Source: Parelaphostrongylus tenuis
Lineage: Eukaryota > Nematoda > Chromadorea > Rhabditida > Metastrongylidae
NCBI GenBank assembly: GCA_019055375.1
Contig: JAHQIW010004456.1
Location: 21,936-85,935, forward strand
Length of the DNA: 64,000 bases
Direction: 5' to 3'
The notes under the pieces are model-generated. The model was not told the DNA's origin. It worked only from the letters and a program-made list of their open reading frames with translations, and ran no database searches. Each line of letters opens with the position of its first letter. Position 1 is the first letter of the stretch. This document shows positions 29,569 through 41,251 of the stretch, piece after piece. A program made the position numbers and the translations under genes.

Positions 29569-30145
29569 TGTTCCATAAGATTTGGCACTAGAGGAACAAA
29601 CACCGCATTTTTTGAGCAAATTGACTAAAACTGTATGATTTTGGATGTCACTTCTTGTGAAAATTTTGATATACAGCTTGACTATACGTGCTTGGAGTTG
29701 GAGCTGTCTTGAGAACAGATTAGCTAGCTACACATGAACAATTGGCGCGTGAAGAAAATGCTGCTGGGGAAGCGACGCGCAAGATTAATGGAGATTCGGA
29801 CGATGATACGATTGCAGAAAGGTCGGCTAGAAAGTCGTTTGCGAAGATCAAAGCTGAAGGGAAGAGTCTGGATGATCACTCGTGCTCGGGTTTCCACAGT
29901 AAGCTCCATTAATCTTGCGCGCCACTTTGCCAGCTTTTTCACCTGAGCGTCATTTTGTAAAAGTAGCGAGCGAATTTGCTTCCACGACAGCTCCATCTTA
30001 GTGCAAATATAGGCAAGTTGTGTAACAAAATGTTCACAAACAATACGCAACTTGAACGATACCAAAAGCATGCAGTTTCTGTTCCTACTGGTTAACGAAT
30101 TTGCTGTCTACTGCTCTAGTGCCAAAACTCATGGAACGGATCACA
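29569..30145. mobile_element. Mariner-derived palindrome with both termini
   Basis: The ends are inverted: GTTCCATAAGATTTGGCACT on the left and GTTCCATGAGTTTTGGCACT as the reverse complement of the right. Between them are two opposed copies of the mariner transposase N-terminus. The + strand (29745-29895) reads KINGDSDDDTIAERSARKSF and FAKIKAEGKSLDD; the - strand (about 30000-29830) reads MELSWKQIRSLLLQNDAQVK. There is no catalytic domain. At about 575 bases with intact inverted ends, it looks like a mobilisable non-autonomous element. Confidence 0.8.
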
Positions 30146-30149
30146 AATG

Positions 30150-31185
30150 TGCGTCAAATATTCGAATTATACACTTCGTTGTATACTTTACTCAGTATAT
30201 GTATACTTTATCTTGTCGATTTTACAGTATCAGTCTAATTTTCTCTCATTTTGAATAGAATTTTATGACACAACGGAGTAGCAAGTCAGTGGACTTTATG
30301 AAGGGAACAAGAATTCAACACAGGAAGGGCGAAATAAAATGCCAGACTATCGTTTTGAACTCGTTCCAAGTGAATTCACTCTCCGGAAAGAGAGGAAAAC
30401 ATTGCAGACATACTCATAATCACATTTATTTGAAATGACATGAAAACGATTTTCTAAACCAAAATTATGCCTGAGCTGCCACGTCCACGCTTCTCCTTGA
30501 CATCTGAAAATATCACTATAAAACGTCAATTCGGTGTGTTGTTCAACATCGAAAGGTGTGAAATTCCAAAAATACAAGAAAAGCGGCAACTCTCATGTTT
30601 TACTTTTTGAAGTTAAAAGTAAGTTTGTGAACCAAATCAAGCGAATATGTACTGCCTGACTAAATGCTCAATTTGTCACTCATTCAACCTTCCATATGAA
30701 TCATGTCATTTCAAAGAGAAATTCTTGTTGAACAAAATACAGAAACTTGACCGTATGGTGTTTCATAGCAACACAAATAACAGATGATGTGTCTGGGACT
30801 GAGCAAATGATTTCGAACAGTGTGACATGAAATAAAGGTATCATAGCTTATAACTAATTTAAAGAGTCATGTAGCACTTACAGTGAAAAAGCCTAGAATG
30901 AACAAGTGATCACTGGACCATTTCTTAGCTTTGAAAAAAATCAAGCTGCATTGTGTGAATAGCCACAGTGAAGTTTAACAGTGTACTGAGTCCGTGCTTT
31001 TTATCCTTCCAAACAGATGAGTACTTATTTTCAGCCGTAAGTTTTCTTAGCACAATGCAAGGTTTGATTTGAGACGTCTTAGTCGAAGTATTCCAAATCT
31101 AACTTTTTGGGATAAGTACCACAACATCTGGCTGCTGCGTAGCTCAATCTTCGAGTCTATCCCATATTCGTAACCCAGGTTTATA
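30150..31185. other. No gene recognised
   Basis: Mostly A/T-rich. On the - strand a tiny signal-like start (MRVAAFL at about 30580) and a possible exon after GATATTTTCAG lie before an AATAAA-like sequence, but the resulting peptide is too short to support. I list it as empty. Confidence 0.35.
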
Positions 31186-31189
31186 TATC

Positions 31190-31500
31190 TATAGCGAAAC
31201 ACGGACGGCCCGGTCATATACGAAGAGAGACGACAGATGGACTAAAAGAAGTGTAGAGTGGATTCCACGACATTGTACGCGTCTTCGAAGACGACCACCT
31301 ACACGTTGGGCGGACGTGTTCTTTAGAAAAACTAAGGAGCTATACTCTCAGCTGTCCGATATTTTCAGATCATGATATGACACTCGCACTTGCTACTTGG
31401 CTCAAATCAGATCACCGTCGTGGACAACTTGCCACGCAATCAAGGGACGAACGGAATATGTGCTGGAGTCCCGCACAACTAGTGAAGATGGACCGTCTAA
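31190..31500 (+). mobile_element. RTE retrotransposon fragment, 3' end
   Basis: The + strand encodes RRDDRWTKRSVEWIPRHCTR, then RRRPPTRWADVFFRKTKELY, and later parts of the ATQSRDERN tail. These match the AGHVMRFNDNRWTRAVTDWIPRD and LTRWSDFF regions of the copy at 24.5 kb at family level but not closely. It is a 5'-truncated copy of a different RTE subfamily. Confidence 0.7.
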
Positions 31501-31669
31501 GTAAGTATCTGGGTGAGTAAGTACTTAGAGCTAGTTTCAACTCGGGATTTCATATCGTTCAAGATTTGAAAATGCTTTTAAATTAGCGAGAGGCAAGAAC
31601 TTAATACCTGCTAATGCTGGTGATGGCGACGCCTAAAACAGAATGATTGATTGGTTGATCGGATAGGCA

Positions 31670-31841
31670 TTAATCAAGCTGCGTATTATCACCGACCTTA
31701 TACTCTTTCTTCAGATCTTCTGGGCTGATTTCACTACGCTTCAGAATTTTCGCACTCTCCCATTCACTAATATCCAACTCCAGTGTCTTATATTCGGGAT
31801 CATAAGGCGAACGCATCTTACCCATCTCTCGTTTAGCTTTT
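31670..31841 (-). CDS. Last exon of the Lys/Glu-rich gene
   Basis: The acceptor is TCCTTTTAG on the - strand. It encodes KAKREMGKMRSPYDPEYKTL, then ELDISEWESAKILKRSEI and SPEDLKKEYKVGDNTQLD with a TAA stop at 31672-31670. Charged and soluble in appearance. The entry phase (2) matches the middle exon. Confidence 0.75.
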
Positions 31842-34800
31842 CTAAAAGGAAAAAACTATTACAATTGTGATATTGAAAATTGTTTTCAATTAGTGCTTAA
31901 TCACCCCACCAATACTTAGTAAAGTTGTCACCCTTCCACATTCCTACCTTTCACGAAAGAACATCAAAGGAGACTGAATTAAGGAAGTTGATGCTGAGTG
32001 AGGTGTTTTTTTTTGAATTGCAATCAAATAAATTAATTAAATCTAATAAACTCACATTACTTTCGGCGGAGGAACCTTGATGTGCAAAGGCTCCTTTTCT
32101 ACCTTTTCTGAAAAAAGTCATGCAAGAACATAAATTAAGTTAAGCTGAACAGTAAATTAGCGCTAAAATGATATTCGTAAGAATACTAATATAGTGACAA
32201 TAGAACGGGTGCATAAAAAACAAGCAACTCAAGTTCAGACTGGAATTTCGAGCAACGCACCAGGTGGACTCTGAAAAGTGATATAGTACTGTATGGACCT
32301 TTCAAAGGTAAATAGTGTTAAAACTTTTGAAAAGCTAGGAAAGCTAAATATTATTAACACTTTTGAGAGACTGATTGCAATGTCAAAAGCTTAGAAAACG
32401 ATCCATTTGGAACTATTAAGAGTAAACTCTCCCAATCTCACTTCGGGTTGCAATTCGACGATGTTGGTTGACCTCAAAGCGGCTTTTCTTCATAGACAAC
32501 TGACAGGCGTACTTTTCAAATTTCCATAAGGACTTTTTGAGGGAATTTTTAGCTAGACAAAACTTTCCTCTGGACTTTAAGTGGTCCTTCGAAAGCTCAA
32601 ATCTCAGAGAACTCAAAAAATGGTATTTTTTTTGAACAATCGAAGTTCATCTATTTGACCGCTGCTTGGGTGGTATGATGTTATAATATACCCAATAATG
32701 TGGAGTGTTGTACAGAAACATTAGCTCAGCCGGGAATCGAACCCATATCCTACTCCTTCCGAGGCGTGTGCTGAACAGTTGCATCACCGACGCTCGTTTT
32801 CCACTCCACTCTTTCTCCGCTACAACGCGTTATCTGTCAACAGCCAACCGTCAACAGTCTGTCGGGGCAGCCGCTATCGGCATTGAACCCGCCTGTGTTG
32901 ACAGATATTGGGTATCAATAATCAATCGAAATTCATTGATTTGACCTCCGCTTGCAGTGGTATGATGTTACAATATACAGCACTCCACATTATTAGCAAT
33001 TTTTTCCCAAAAAAAGCCTTTCTATAGTGCTGCACCAGTCAGAATAAAGTTATGCCTTGAACGCGTCCTACATCGCGCTTCTATTTTCAGTACAGATCTC
33101 TTCCAATAGAATGATAATAGTCATTCGATAGTGTAAATTTTGGCATAATTTAACACTGTGCTCCGAACTTACCTCCCTGTAAGGAGAGCAGGCTTCCGAG
33201 AGGATTAGCTCATGGAAAGATTGAAAGACGACGGTTTTCTGCCCGAATAGCGAGACTATAAGGTCGAACCACGTGTATCGGGCTGTGCAGGAGCCCTTTA
33301 CCAGACTACGTGACATGCTGGCTCAAATCAAAGTGGAAAGATCTATCAAATTTGAGCGTGGTCTTTAAAAAACACTCGAAATAAAGGTGTAACATTTTTT
33401 TAATCCTGCTTGCGGTGTGAGATTCAACAATGTCTTGCTGAAACGGCGCGCTATCAAAGAATCAGCGCCGGTGACTTTTTCTTCGACGCATCGACTTGGT
33501 CCAGATGTTCGCAGAAGAGTTCGGCATTGAAGAAGCGACCTTTCCGAAGAAGTTCGAAGCAATATACTTCAAAATTCCACAAAACGCAAATCATGACCTG
33601 TTTGCCAAGCGGAATTTGACGTAGGACTGATGGCAATGCTTGATGTTATGGAACCTAACGCTTGTCCGACATGGTTGACCAGTTAGACCCACTTCTCAGC
33701 CATTGTCACGATAAAAAACTTGGAACAGTGTAAACACGAAAACAAGCATAAAATTCAGATTTTCGAGTGTGTTGGAAAACTTTTTTCTCGGCCTTGTGCG
33801 TGCGATAACGCACAACGCATGTGAAACACAGTTAGTCTGTCCTGCTACAACATGTGAGAAGACCTTTCTCCAATCAAACTGGTTTTGTGAAATCTCCGAC
33901 ATGTACGCTATATAATGGCTAGAGAGTAGTGGCTCAGGGGAAGGGCTCTGTTTTGCGATATATAAGCACGGTAATGCCAGACATGTTTGGATTAATTTTA
34001 TTACTAGTGCAAGAGCGAAGTAATAAAAACTTTTCCAAGCGAAATACATCTCCGAGTTCGTCGAGATCTAAGCTTTTGAGTACTCACTATCAGTTTCTTG
34101 GAAAGTTTTTGTCCAACGAAAAAGGCCATTAACCCAATCTCTGCCCATTAACGCAAAAGTACCTGCTAAGCTAGTACAGCAATAGATTTGATATTGCACC
34201 ACCCGTCGGGAATTCCATGAAGGGGACAAAAGAGATAAAACTTTTCTTAGGTCAATCCTTTAAAATGTGGCCGTGCGCTTATGCAAAAATCCTCGAAAAA
34301 ACGTTAACTTTGATATTCGAAATTTCTATTATTTCACTGCATATTTCGCAGTGTTATGATCTTTTATATATTTCTAAGAGAACTGAGTGGTGAGCAAAGA
34401 CACGACCTCAGGCGGGGATCGAACCCACGTTTCATCCTATCCGGGGACGCGTGCTCTACCACTACACCACTGAGGCACATTTGCCCGACCACTCACTCTT
34501 CAACATCTGAATGTTAGCTATCAGCCACCAACCTTTGACAGGTTTGGTCGAGTATGCGATTTCGCTTTATAAACCCAGTTGAACTGATAGCTATTCTAAT
34601 TACTAATATTCGAAATTTCTACTATTTCACTGCATATTTCGCAGTGTTATGATCTTTTATATATTTTCTAAGAGAACTGAGTGGTGAGCAAAAACACGAC
34701 CTTAGGCGGGAATCGAACCCACGTCTCATCCTATCCGGGGACGTGTGCTCTACCACTACACCACTGAGGCACATTTGCCCGACCACTCATTCTTGTTTTT

Positions 34801-35047
34801 GCTCACCACTCAATTAACTTTGATAGATAATTTGTGTTTTTAAACCGGAGATATCTCATAAATAAACTCACTTTGGTTGATCGGCTTAGCTAACATATTT
34901 TCTCCATCCTTTAGGTTCAGTTTTTTGACTTCTTCCTTCTTTTCCTCCATTCGTTGTTTTTCTTGCGCCAAATGAGACTGGGCAACCGATGACGGTGCCT
35001 GTGGGCTGCCTTTCGGACTTTCTCACAGACTTCTTCCCGAAACACAT
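31670..35047 (-). CDS. Three-exon Lys/Glu-rich protein gene, unrecognised
   Basis: Three - strand exons join in matching phases: 35022-34872 (exit phase 1), 32107-32056 (phases 1 and 2) and 31841-31670 (stop). The product is about 120 residues: a Gln/Glu/Lys-rich, probably helical segment (HLAQEKQRMEEKKEEVKKLN), then LHIKVPPPKV, then REMGKMRSPYDPEYKTLELD, ISEWESAKILKRSEISPEDL and KKEYKVGDNTQLD. I do not recognise the family; it may be nematode-specific. An ATG at 35047 reads MCFGKKSVRKSE but is one base out of frame with the rest, so the true start is unresolved. Both introns have GTGAGT donors. Confidence 0.65.
32056..32107 (-). CDS. Middle exon of the Lys/Glu-rich gene
   Basis: A 52-base exon between TTTTTTCAG and GTGAGT. 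It encodes KVEKEPLHIKVPPPKV with split codons at both ends. Phases agree with both neighbouring exons. Confidence 0.75.
32696..32993 (-). mobile_element. TIR-bounded element with internal tRNA-like module
   Basis: Left AATAATGTGGAGTGTTGTAC and the reverse complement of the right, AATAATGTGGAGTGCTGTAT, form clean terminal inverted repeats. The - strand of 32725-32805 carries a tRNA-like module with a GGGTTCGATTCCC B box and an A-box-like TGATGCAACTG. The distal half has AACGCGTTATCTGTCAACAG. No protein is encoded. The combination of MITE ends and a pol III-like internal region is unusual; related elements are at 5.1, 34.4-34.8, 40.5 and 41.06 kb. Confidence 0.7.
33000..34310. other. Repeat remnants, no gene recognised
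   Basis: Contains pieces of the dispersed repeat (for example around 33010-33110) and other low-copy sequence. Around 33420-33680 a stretch resembles decayed mariner transposase on the - strand (AAACAGGTCATG region with a SALP/LLxK pattern), but the reading is too broken to annotate as such. No supported exon. Confidence 0.3.
34320..34815 (-). repeat. Tandem duplicate of a tRNA-like element
   Basis: Two nearly identical copies start about 295 bases apart (34320 and 34612). Each has GAGTGGTGAGCAAA, then, on the - strand, GCCTCAGTGGTGTAGTGGTA (A-box region) and GTGGGTTCGATCCCCGCCTG or GTGGGTTCGATTCCCGCCTA (B box). GCCTCAG near the start can pair with CTGAGGT near the end of the first module, as in an acceptor stem. 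A final inverted TTTTGCTCACCACTCAA at 34796-34813 closes the array. Confidence 0.75.
34872..35022 (-). CDS. 5' exon of the Lys/Glu-rich gene
   Basis: The open frame reads ESPKGSPQAPSSVAQSHLAQ, then EKQRMEEKKEEVKKLNLKDG and ENMLAKPINQ before a GTGAGT donor. The frame begins after a TGA at 35025-35023. The nearby ATG at 35047 lies in another frame (MCFGKKSVRKSERQ), suggesting a one-base difference, a misassembled base or an upstream splice site not seen. Confidence 0.6.
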
Positions 35048-35984
35048 TGCTTAACTTCAAATCTGAATGAATTTGATCACAAGTACTTTTGTGGAAATGG
35101 CTCAAGCAAAAAAATTGGCCAGTATAATAACTCACATCTAAGTGAAACCTCTTTCGAGACGCTTTCGGCTAGAAATGAACCACACCAGTAATCTATGCCG
35201 GTAGGAAGAAAAGAGACAGCGAAGATAAGAGATAAACAAGTTAAATCGAGTTTACTCTGTTACGATTGCTTGATAGTAGATTAGACTGAGTGGTCGGCGA
35301 TTTTCTTGAGAAAAAAACTTTGTGTCTGCTTATTTGGAAAGAGAAATGAACAAATTTTCACTTCTCTGAACCACCAATCTCAGCGCACTGGACACGGAGA
35401 AGGTTTTAAATTCTAATAGTCACATCTTCAAAGACTGTTAAAATTTTGGATGCCTTTCCTATTCAGTAAAAGTTCAATAGTAAAACAATGAGCTATTGTT
35501 TTTCATCTCCTAGAATCTCTGCTCGCTAATCAACGTTTCCAAAATTTGCTGATAGAATTTACGACAACGTATCTCCTCTTTGATATCTGCTTTAATATAA
35601 CGTACATAAGAGAACAAACTTTAGAAATTGCTTATTGCTTTGAAATTGCTGAAATTAATCATGTTCTTTGTTCTGTTCATTCGAGTATTCTGTGATCTGA
35701 AGAATGATTTGCACTCACTTTGTCAACAATGAGCTGGTTAACCTGCATGGGTCCTTTATGAATGGTCGTGTCACACACCAACAAGAAGAGCTAGAATACG
35801 TTCCCTTTCCAACAATGTGGTTTTCTCGTGCAAGCATCGTGGTTTTCTGAACACATAGACGTTATTCAAATTGGAAAATTCTCTTAAAGAGTTATCTTTC
35901 GTGATATCCTAACATTCAGTAGTGGTCATATTTTCTAGAATCTGTATTTACCAAATAAATCTTCTTGTTCCCATTAGCAGGAGC

Positions 35985-36180
35985 ACATGTGGCGCAGTGG
36001 TTGGAGGTGCTCTGCACTGCACGCGAAGTCAATGGTTCGATCTCGCGCTCATGGCTCACCAGACTATCCATCTCTCCAGTGTCGGTAATGTGGTACCAGA
36101 CTGGTCTCAGACTTGTCTGGGAGGATAAGTGGCAGCACTGACACTATACAGCAGGAGGTAACCGCGATTCATTTTAAAGG
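35985..36180 (+). repeat. tRNA-derived SINE, family 2
   Basis: The head reads ATGTGGCGCAGTGGTTGGAG (A-box region) and, about 30 bases later, AATGGTTCGATCTCGCGCTC (B box). The body continues with GGCTCACCAGACTATCCATC. A homologous head and body occur at 44128-44265. No protein. This family differs from the TIR-bounded tRNA-like elements. Confidence 0.65.
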
Positions 36181-36719
36181 TCAGATACCTCACCTCAAAC
36201 TTTAACCACCTCAAGCGTAGCTACAAATTGGAGGCGAATGCATGACGCATCCCTCAGGTATTGATCAACGCCAAGAATTTATCCTTCTATACTTTTATTC
36301 CCAACACTGCGCTCGTCATTACACACTCTTCTCTAAACACGGTTCCGTCATCTCAGTAGCTGAGCGAGAAGCCAAGCTGCACGGCATGATATACATGTTA
36401 TCCTGGGACAGATGAAGGAACAACCCCTTTCGTTGAAGTGAACTTTTCATAAGAGTGTTAGAAATGATTCGAAATTAAATCTGTCGTTACTGCGCTTCGC
36501 GCTCCTTCTTTTTTGAAAAGACTCTTTTCAAAACTCTGTAGTATTCAAAATAAATTTATATTTTGGACCTGCTCCGTGTTTTTTACTAGTTCTTCGCTGG
36601 AAGCACGAGAAGCATATGAGTGGAGGGAAATTCTGCAATGCGAGAAGAAAGCATTCAACTTGTGAGCCATCAGCGCGATCGATTGATGGATCGCGAAACA
36701 GCTCTTGAGCCATGTTCGG

Positions 36720-36789
36720 CGCATATCCAACACACACACACATACACTCACATATACACATACGCACATACACACATACACACATGCAC

Positions 36790-36823
<34 letters not shown>

Positions 36824-36835
36824 CACACATTAGCC
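36720..36835. repeat. (CACATA)n microsatellite
   Basis: About 110 bases of CA/CATACA repeats. The apparent His/Thr-rich and Cys/Val-rich ORFs on both strands here are repeat artefacts. Confidence 0.95.
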
Positions 36836-36999
36836 GACATACGAAAATCAAATGCACCGCGTATGAGATATTCAATTTCATTTTCTATGTATACTGCAAC
36901 GAAACGGTCTTCTAGAAAATAACGACAGCGAGTTCTTTGTGATCATAAAAGGAAAACGAAAAACCGACCTCGTTTGCTGGAGAGGAAATTTTCATAGAA

Positions 37000-38110
37000 T
37001 TGTTAGTAACCACTCGAAAGCTCAAACTTCAGGCCACAGCCCCAGTTAGCCGGTTATCGGAAAAGCCTTCTCCTGAAATTGCTACAGGACGAGATTTCAT
37101 GCGTTCCCAGACGTGCATATTTTTCGCCGGACAGAGCTCTTTGTAATCGTTCGATACCGTAATCGTTTCTGATTCCAAGCTGTGCTTATTTTTTGCAAAG
37201 GCCGCTTCTCTGCAGCGCAACAGGTGAAATAAGATTGATTGACATATGCGAAGAGGGTTATTTGGCCATCCATGGGTTGGTGGTAGACTGGACGAGGGCG
37301 GATGTGACCGTTTTCACACGACCATTCGATCGATTCACGCTTTGGCTGTGGCATATCTTCCTGCTGCACTGCACAGAAAAGTCTTTTCAGAAAATAAGCA
37401 CAGCTTTGGAATAACAAACATTACACTATCGAATGATTACACTAGTCCAAAAAGGAGCGCTGTCTGTTGAGGTGCAAAGCACAAATCATACCTTCTTTTG
37501 AAGCGCTATCAAAAGAGCTTTTCTGAAAAGCATGCCTATTTTCGAGTTTATCGAAACTTGTGCTATCGAATGAGTATAAGCACCTTGAGAAAAAAGTTCT
37601 CTCTAGCGAAATATAAGCGAGATAGAAAAAACACGCGATTTGTAAAACATAATTTGATTTTGGATTTAACAGCGCTATACAAGTGTGTTTTGGAAAGTTG
37701 GCTATGTAGAGATTTAGTCAGAAATCGCTTTTGAATGGACTACAATCACTCCTGTGAAAAAGTCCTCTACAGCGAATGAGGTCGGTTTTTCATTTGTCCC
37801 TTATAATCGAGAAGAACTGGACATCGTTGGTACCGTCGATACTTATGCTATCGAATGGTTGCTTATAATTTGAGAAGAAAGTTCTGTTCTGAAAGAAATG
37901 TGCTTATACGAAACACAAAGGTTTTCTTACCACTACAGCGTTTTAAGAAAGTTTTTTTGAAAAATAAATACGTAGTGCAATACTAAGAAATCCAGCATTC
38001 GAGTGATTAATAAAAGTGCAATGGAACGCTTCTCTCCAGTGGGAGGGGTCGTTCCTTCATTTGTCTTTGAGATAACGGATAAGAGCAGGGAGGATTCAGT
38101 CAGTGATAAT
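37000..38110. repeat. Array of dispersed repeat units
   Basis: At least five diverged units of the same family as 13.74 kb are visible, each with a 'aaaagccttct' or 'aaagtcttttcag' start and a 'cgaatgatta' or 'cgaatgagt' end. A stretch at 37200-37330 also matches 44540-44640. No exon is supported. Confidence 0.5.
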
Positions 38111-39079
38111 TTCGTCAACATGCATGCATGATGTGCAATTTATACACCCCCAAAGAGGTTAATATGAGCCATGCATGTGATCATTTTTTTTGTGATGGTT
38201 TAGTGATGCACTAGCTACTAACTTTTGCGACTCGTCTTCGCAATCAAAAGAATATTTTAATTTGCTGTTGGAAATATAGAGAGAAATTCATCGAACTGGT
38301 CGACTGACTAGTTATTTGACGGAAAATTAAATGCCAGTAATTTTTGAAACATGTGAGCTGGCATGATGTTGTTGGCAAAAAAATCTTATAATTTTGACTT
38401 TCTATGTATTGACTTGATTTTTACGGAAGTGTGCGAAGTGGAATACAACCATACGATTGCTAAAAAAGACGAATTAATCTTGAAATCTCATATTTGCTAT
38501 CCTTGTACGGCGCGATACACGTTCTCAACCTTGGCAGTTTCGTCAGTCGGGCAGAACCCTTCGTCTTTTAACCAATCCTCTCATGATGTTCCAGTCTCCA
38601 CACTAAGAGTAGGCGACGACGAACGATTTAAACTATACTATCGTCAAGTGAGAATCACCAGCTCGGCAGTTATGGCACACTTTATTGCTCTCTGGCTGTT
38701 ATTTTGAAATATATTATAACGCTCATTTCGAGCGTTTTCCCGAATGGTTTTGAAGAAAACACTCGAAACGAACGATATAAATGCTATCGGTCGCGATGGG
38801 GTGATCGTAGTCGCATCGAAGTGCTTTTTTAATTATTTTGTGAGGCACTGTCACCTCATGTGGAGCTAACATAAAGTCGACTACCGCAAGACGTATTGCT
38901 CTGCAAAAGTTTGATGGAAGCAATCGACTAATATTTGTTCTGTGTGGAAGGGAACCACTTGATATTCTTCATCCGAGTAGTGCTCTTTTCATTGTATTGG
39001 GCTCGATGCAATAACGATTATTAACATCACGACTGTAACTATGTGGACCAGTGACCCATTTCAGTGAGGGTCTGATGAG

Positions 39080-39115
39080 GACGAGGGCCCTGGAGCGTTA
39101 GCCAACTAAAAGTTA
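39080..39115 (+). repeat. Possible PLE-type terminal hairpin
   Basis: GGTCTGATGAGGACGAGGGC followed by CCTGGAGCGTTAGCC has a CTGATGA box and the CGTTAGCC end seen at 3441-3448, but the expected GAAA box is changed to GGAG. It may be a decayed PLE terminus. No coding part is attached. Confidence 0.3.
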
Positions 39116-40449
39116 TAACACTTTTCCATTATTCGCTATCATTTCAACCTTCTGGGGGGCAGCAAGACATCCCTATTTCTAAGGCTTAGTAATAATTTGA
39201 TAGCGAAATTCTCGACAATTATAGTGCTTAAATCGATGCTGAAATGGCCTTTCCAGTAGTTGAAGCAGCAGAAGTAAAATTAATCCTTTGCGCGTTCATC
39301 GCTAGGGCAGAGCTTTTCTCTTACACTACTAATGTCAATCAAAAGCTTAAATCTCGTCGATTCTAACACTGCACGTGATTACTGGAAAGGCTTTCTTAGT
39401 GCGCTGTTGCAGACAAAATCAGAGCACCTCTCGCCTTTGGTGCGCATAATCGTGCATTATTATTGTGCGTATTCTGGATGGTTTTTTACCCAGCGATCGC
39501 AAAGCCGCGTCTCGAGAAGGCTTGATTTGAGCTAATTATTATGAAACTTTTCCTTCATTTTGTATAGACTTATTAATTTTGCAACATAGTTGTAGAATGA
39601 GCTTTGTTCTGTCGTTCTGTGTGCCTAGGCCTTCATTATCATTTTATATCTCAACTCGGATCGCATCATTGAGCGGGTGAAAGCGTTCAAAAGTTAACCA
39701 ATTGGAAGTTGATAATCTTCTGCTGAGATCAAGGCCTAATCCAATTTTTTCTCAGACATGTAGTAAGCATTTGACAGCTTTGAATTTCTTAGATCTTGAT
39801 ACTTTTATCTGTTTTTCAAAAAAAAACTTTTATAAACTCCTGTAGTAGCCAAAATAAGGTCACTTTTATACTCGACGAGACGAGCACTTTTTCCGCTTTT
39901 CCACAACTTTTCTCACCCTCTATAGAGTGTTGTGGCAGCAGTATGGATGACGTTTCACACACAATACGCATTTTACTTGATGATTCGGTCTCATAGCCGG
40001 TCACAATTCTGTTATGAAAAACTATTTTTTGCCTTTTAGGGACATCACTTAGCCCGCTTTCTGGACTTTCAGTAATTCTCCTGCAGTCTAAATCTCAGCG
40101 ATTTCGACACTTCACTATTTCGCAAAAATCTCTGAGTGCTGTAAAGCATAAATAACATATTCGGAGTCATCACCTTTCCTCAACGATTAAATCAATCGCT
40201 CAGCACAATTGATGATCACGAGCTCGATTCACAGGTGGCACGTGATTTTTTGTCATTAAATTTGGAGTTTTCCTTTGTTTCATAAGAAACTTTGCAGAGA
40301 ATGAATGACTCTGGTACTCCAAGATTTCCCCTACACGTTCACGTGCTTCTCGTGCATAAGCTTAGACTGCTCATATCTGTAGGCGCAGGTGCGAATCCAT
40401 TTGGCAATAGATAATGAAAATGAATGACGAGAGCCTACGGGACGATTGA

Positions 40450-40690
40450 TAAAAGTTTTTTTCTAGGAATATTGAGTGGTAAGTAAAACTTCGGCCTCGG
40501 ACGGGAATTGAACCTACGTTTCATTAATACTGAGGACATCTGCTACCACTACACAGAGACCACCGCTACTCATCATTCATTCTTCAATATCCTTCTATCG
40601 TAGCTATCAGCCACCAACCATTAACACGTTTGCTCGGGCAATATCGTTTCATAAACCCAGTTTAGCTGGCAGCCGATGCACATGCATAAT
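40450..40690 (-). repeat. Diverged tRNA-like element
   Basis: GAGTGGTAAGTAAAA at 40472 followed, on the - strand, by a B-box-like GTAGGTTCAATTCCC. The distal part (TAGCTATCAGCCACCAACC, about 40595) matches 34517-34537. It belongs to the family at 34.3-34.8 kb. A third, partial copy begins at 41060. Confidence 0.55.
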
Positions 40691-41251
40691 TCTAAGATTT
40701 CTTATGTTTTTTCTGCTTTTTCGCAATGTTTATGGTGTTCCAAAATTTGCTAAGAGATGCATGATAATCATTTTTTGAACCACGCATGTCAGTGGTTAAT
40801 CAAAGTCAGCTGACTTATAGAGACCGATACATGTATTTCGATCTTGCAATCTCGAGCACCCACACAGGATTGGCAAAAGACAAGAAAGGGTGATTGCCTG
40901 ATAAGATCGCAAAATCTAAGCACGTGTATCGGGCTCTATAAGTCAGCCATCTTTAATAGACCACTGACATGCGTGGCTCGAAAAATGGTCGTTAGGATTA
41001 TTGAAATTTGAGCTGTGGTCTTAAGAAAACTTTCGAAAAGAAAGATATTGCTAAAAGAGTTGAGTGGTAAGCAGAAAACGGCGTCAGACGGGACTTGAAC
41101 CCGCGTTCCATCCATATCTGGGACGCAAAGGTCTTCAAGAATTCCAGCATGAAGATCCCAAAATTTCCTCTGATACAGAAAAATATTTCTACATAAAAAA
41201 ACGAAAATACACCGTTTACTCGCTACGCGCGTAAAGCGGTTTTATTCTCAC

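Noticed and set aside
30347..30600. Possible tiny secreted-peptide gene on the - strand
   Set aside because: A signal-like start and AATAAA are present, but the peptide after splicing is about 20 residues and no recognisable mature peptide is visible.
34393..34485. A possible tRNA gene on the - strand
   Set aside because: A- and B-box-like parts and a short acceptor-like pairing exist, but the anticodon arm does not fold and near-identical or diverged copies are dispersed in the window; this is a tRNA-derived repeat.
36528..36922. Cys/Val-rich and His/Thr-rich ORFs on both strands
   Set aside because: They are translations of a CACATA microsatellite.
38363..38707. 114-residue ORF with a hydrophobic C-terminus
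   Set aside because: No splice sites, no known motif and flanking repeat-like sequence; kept out for lack of support.
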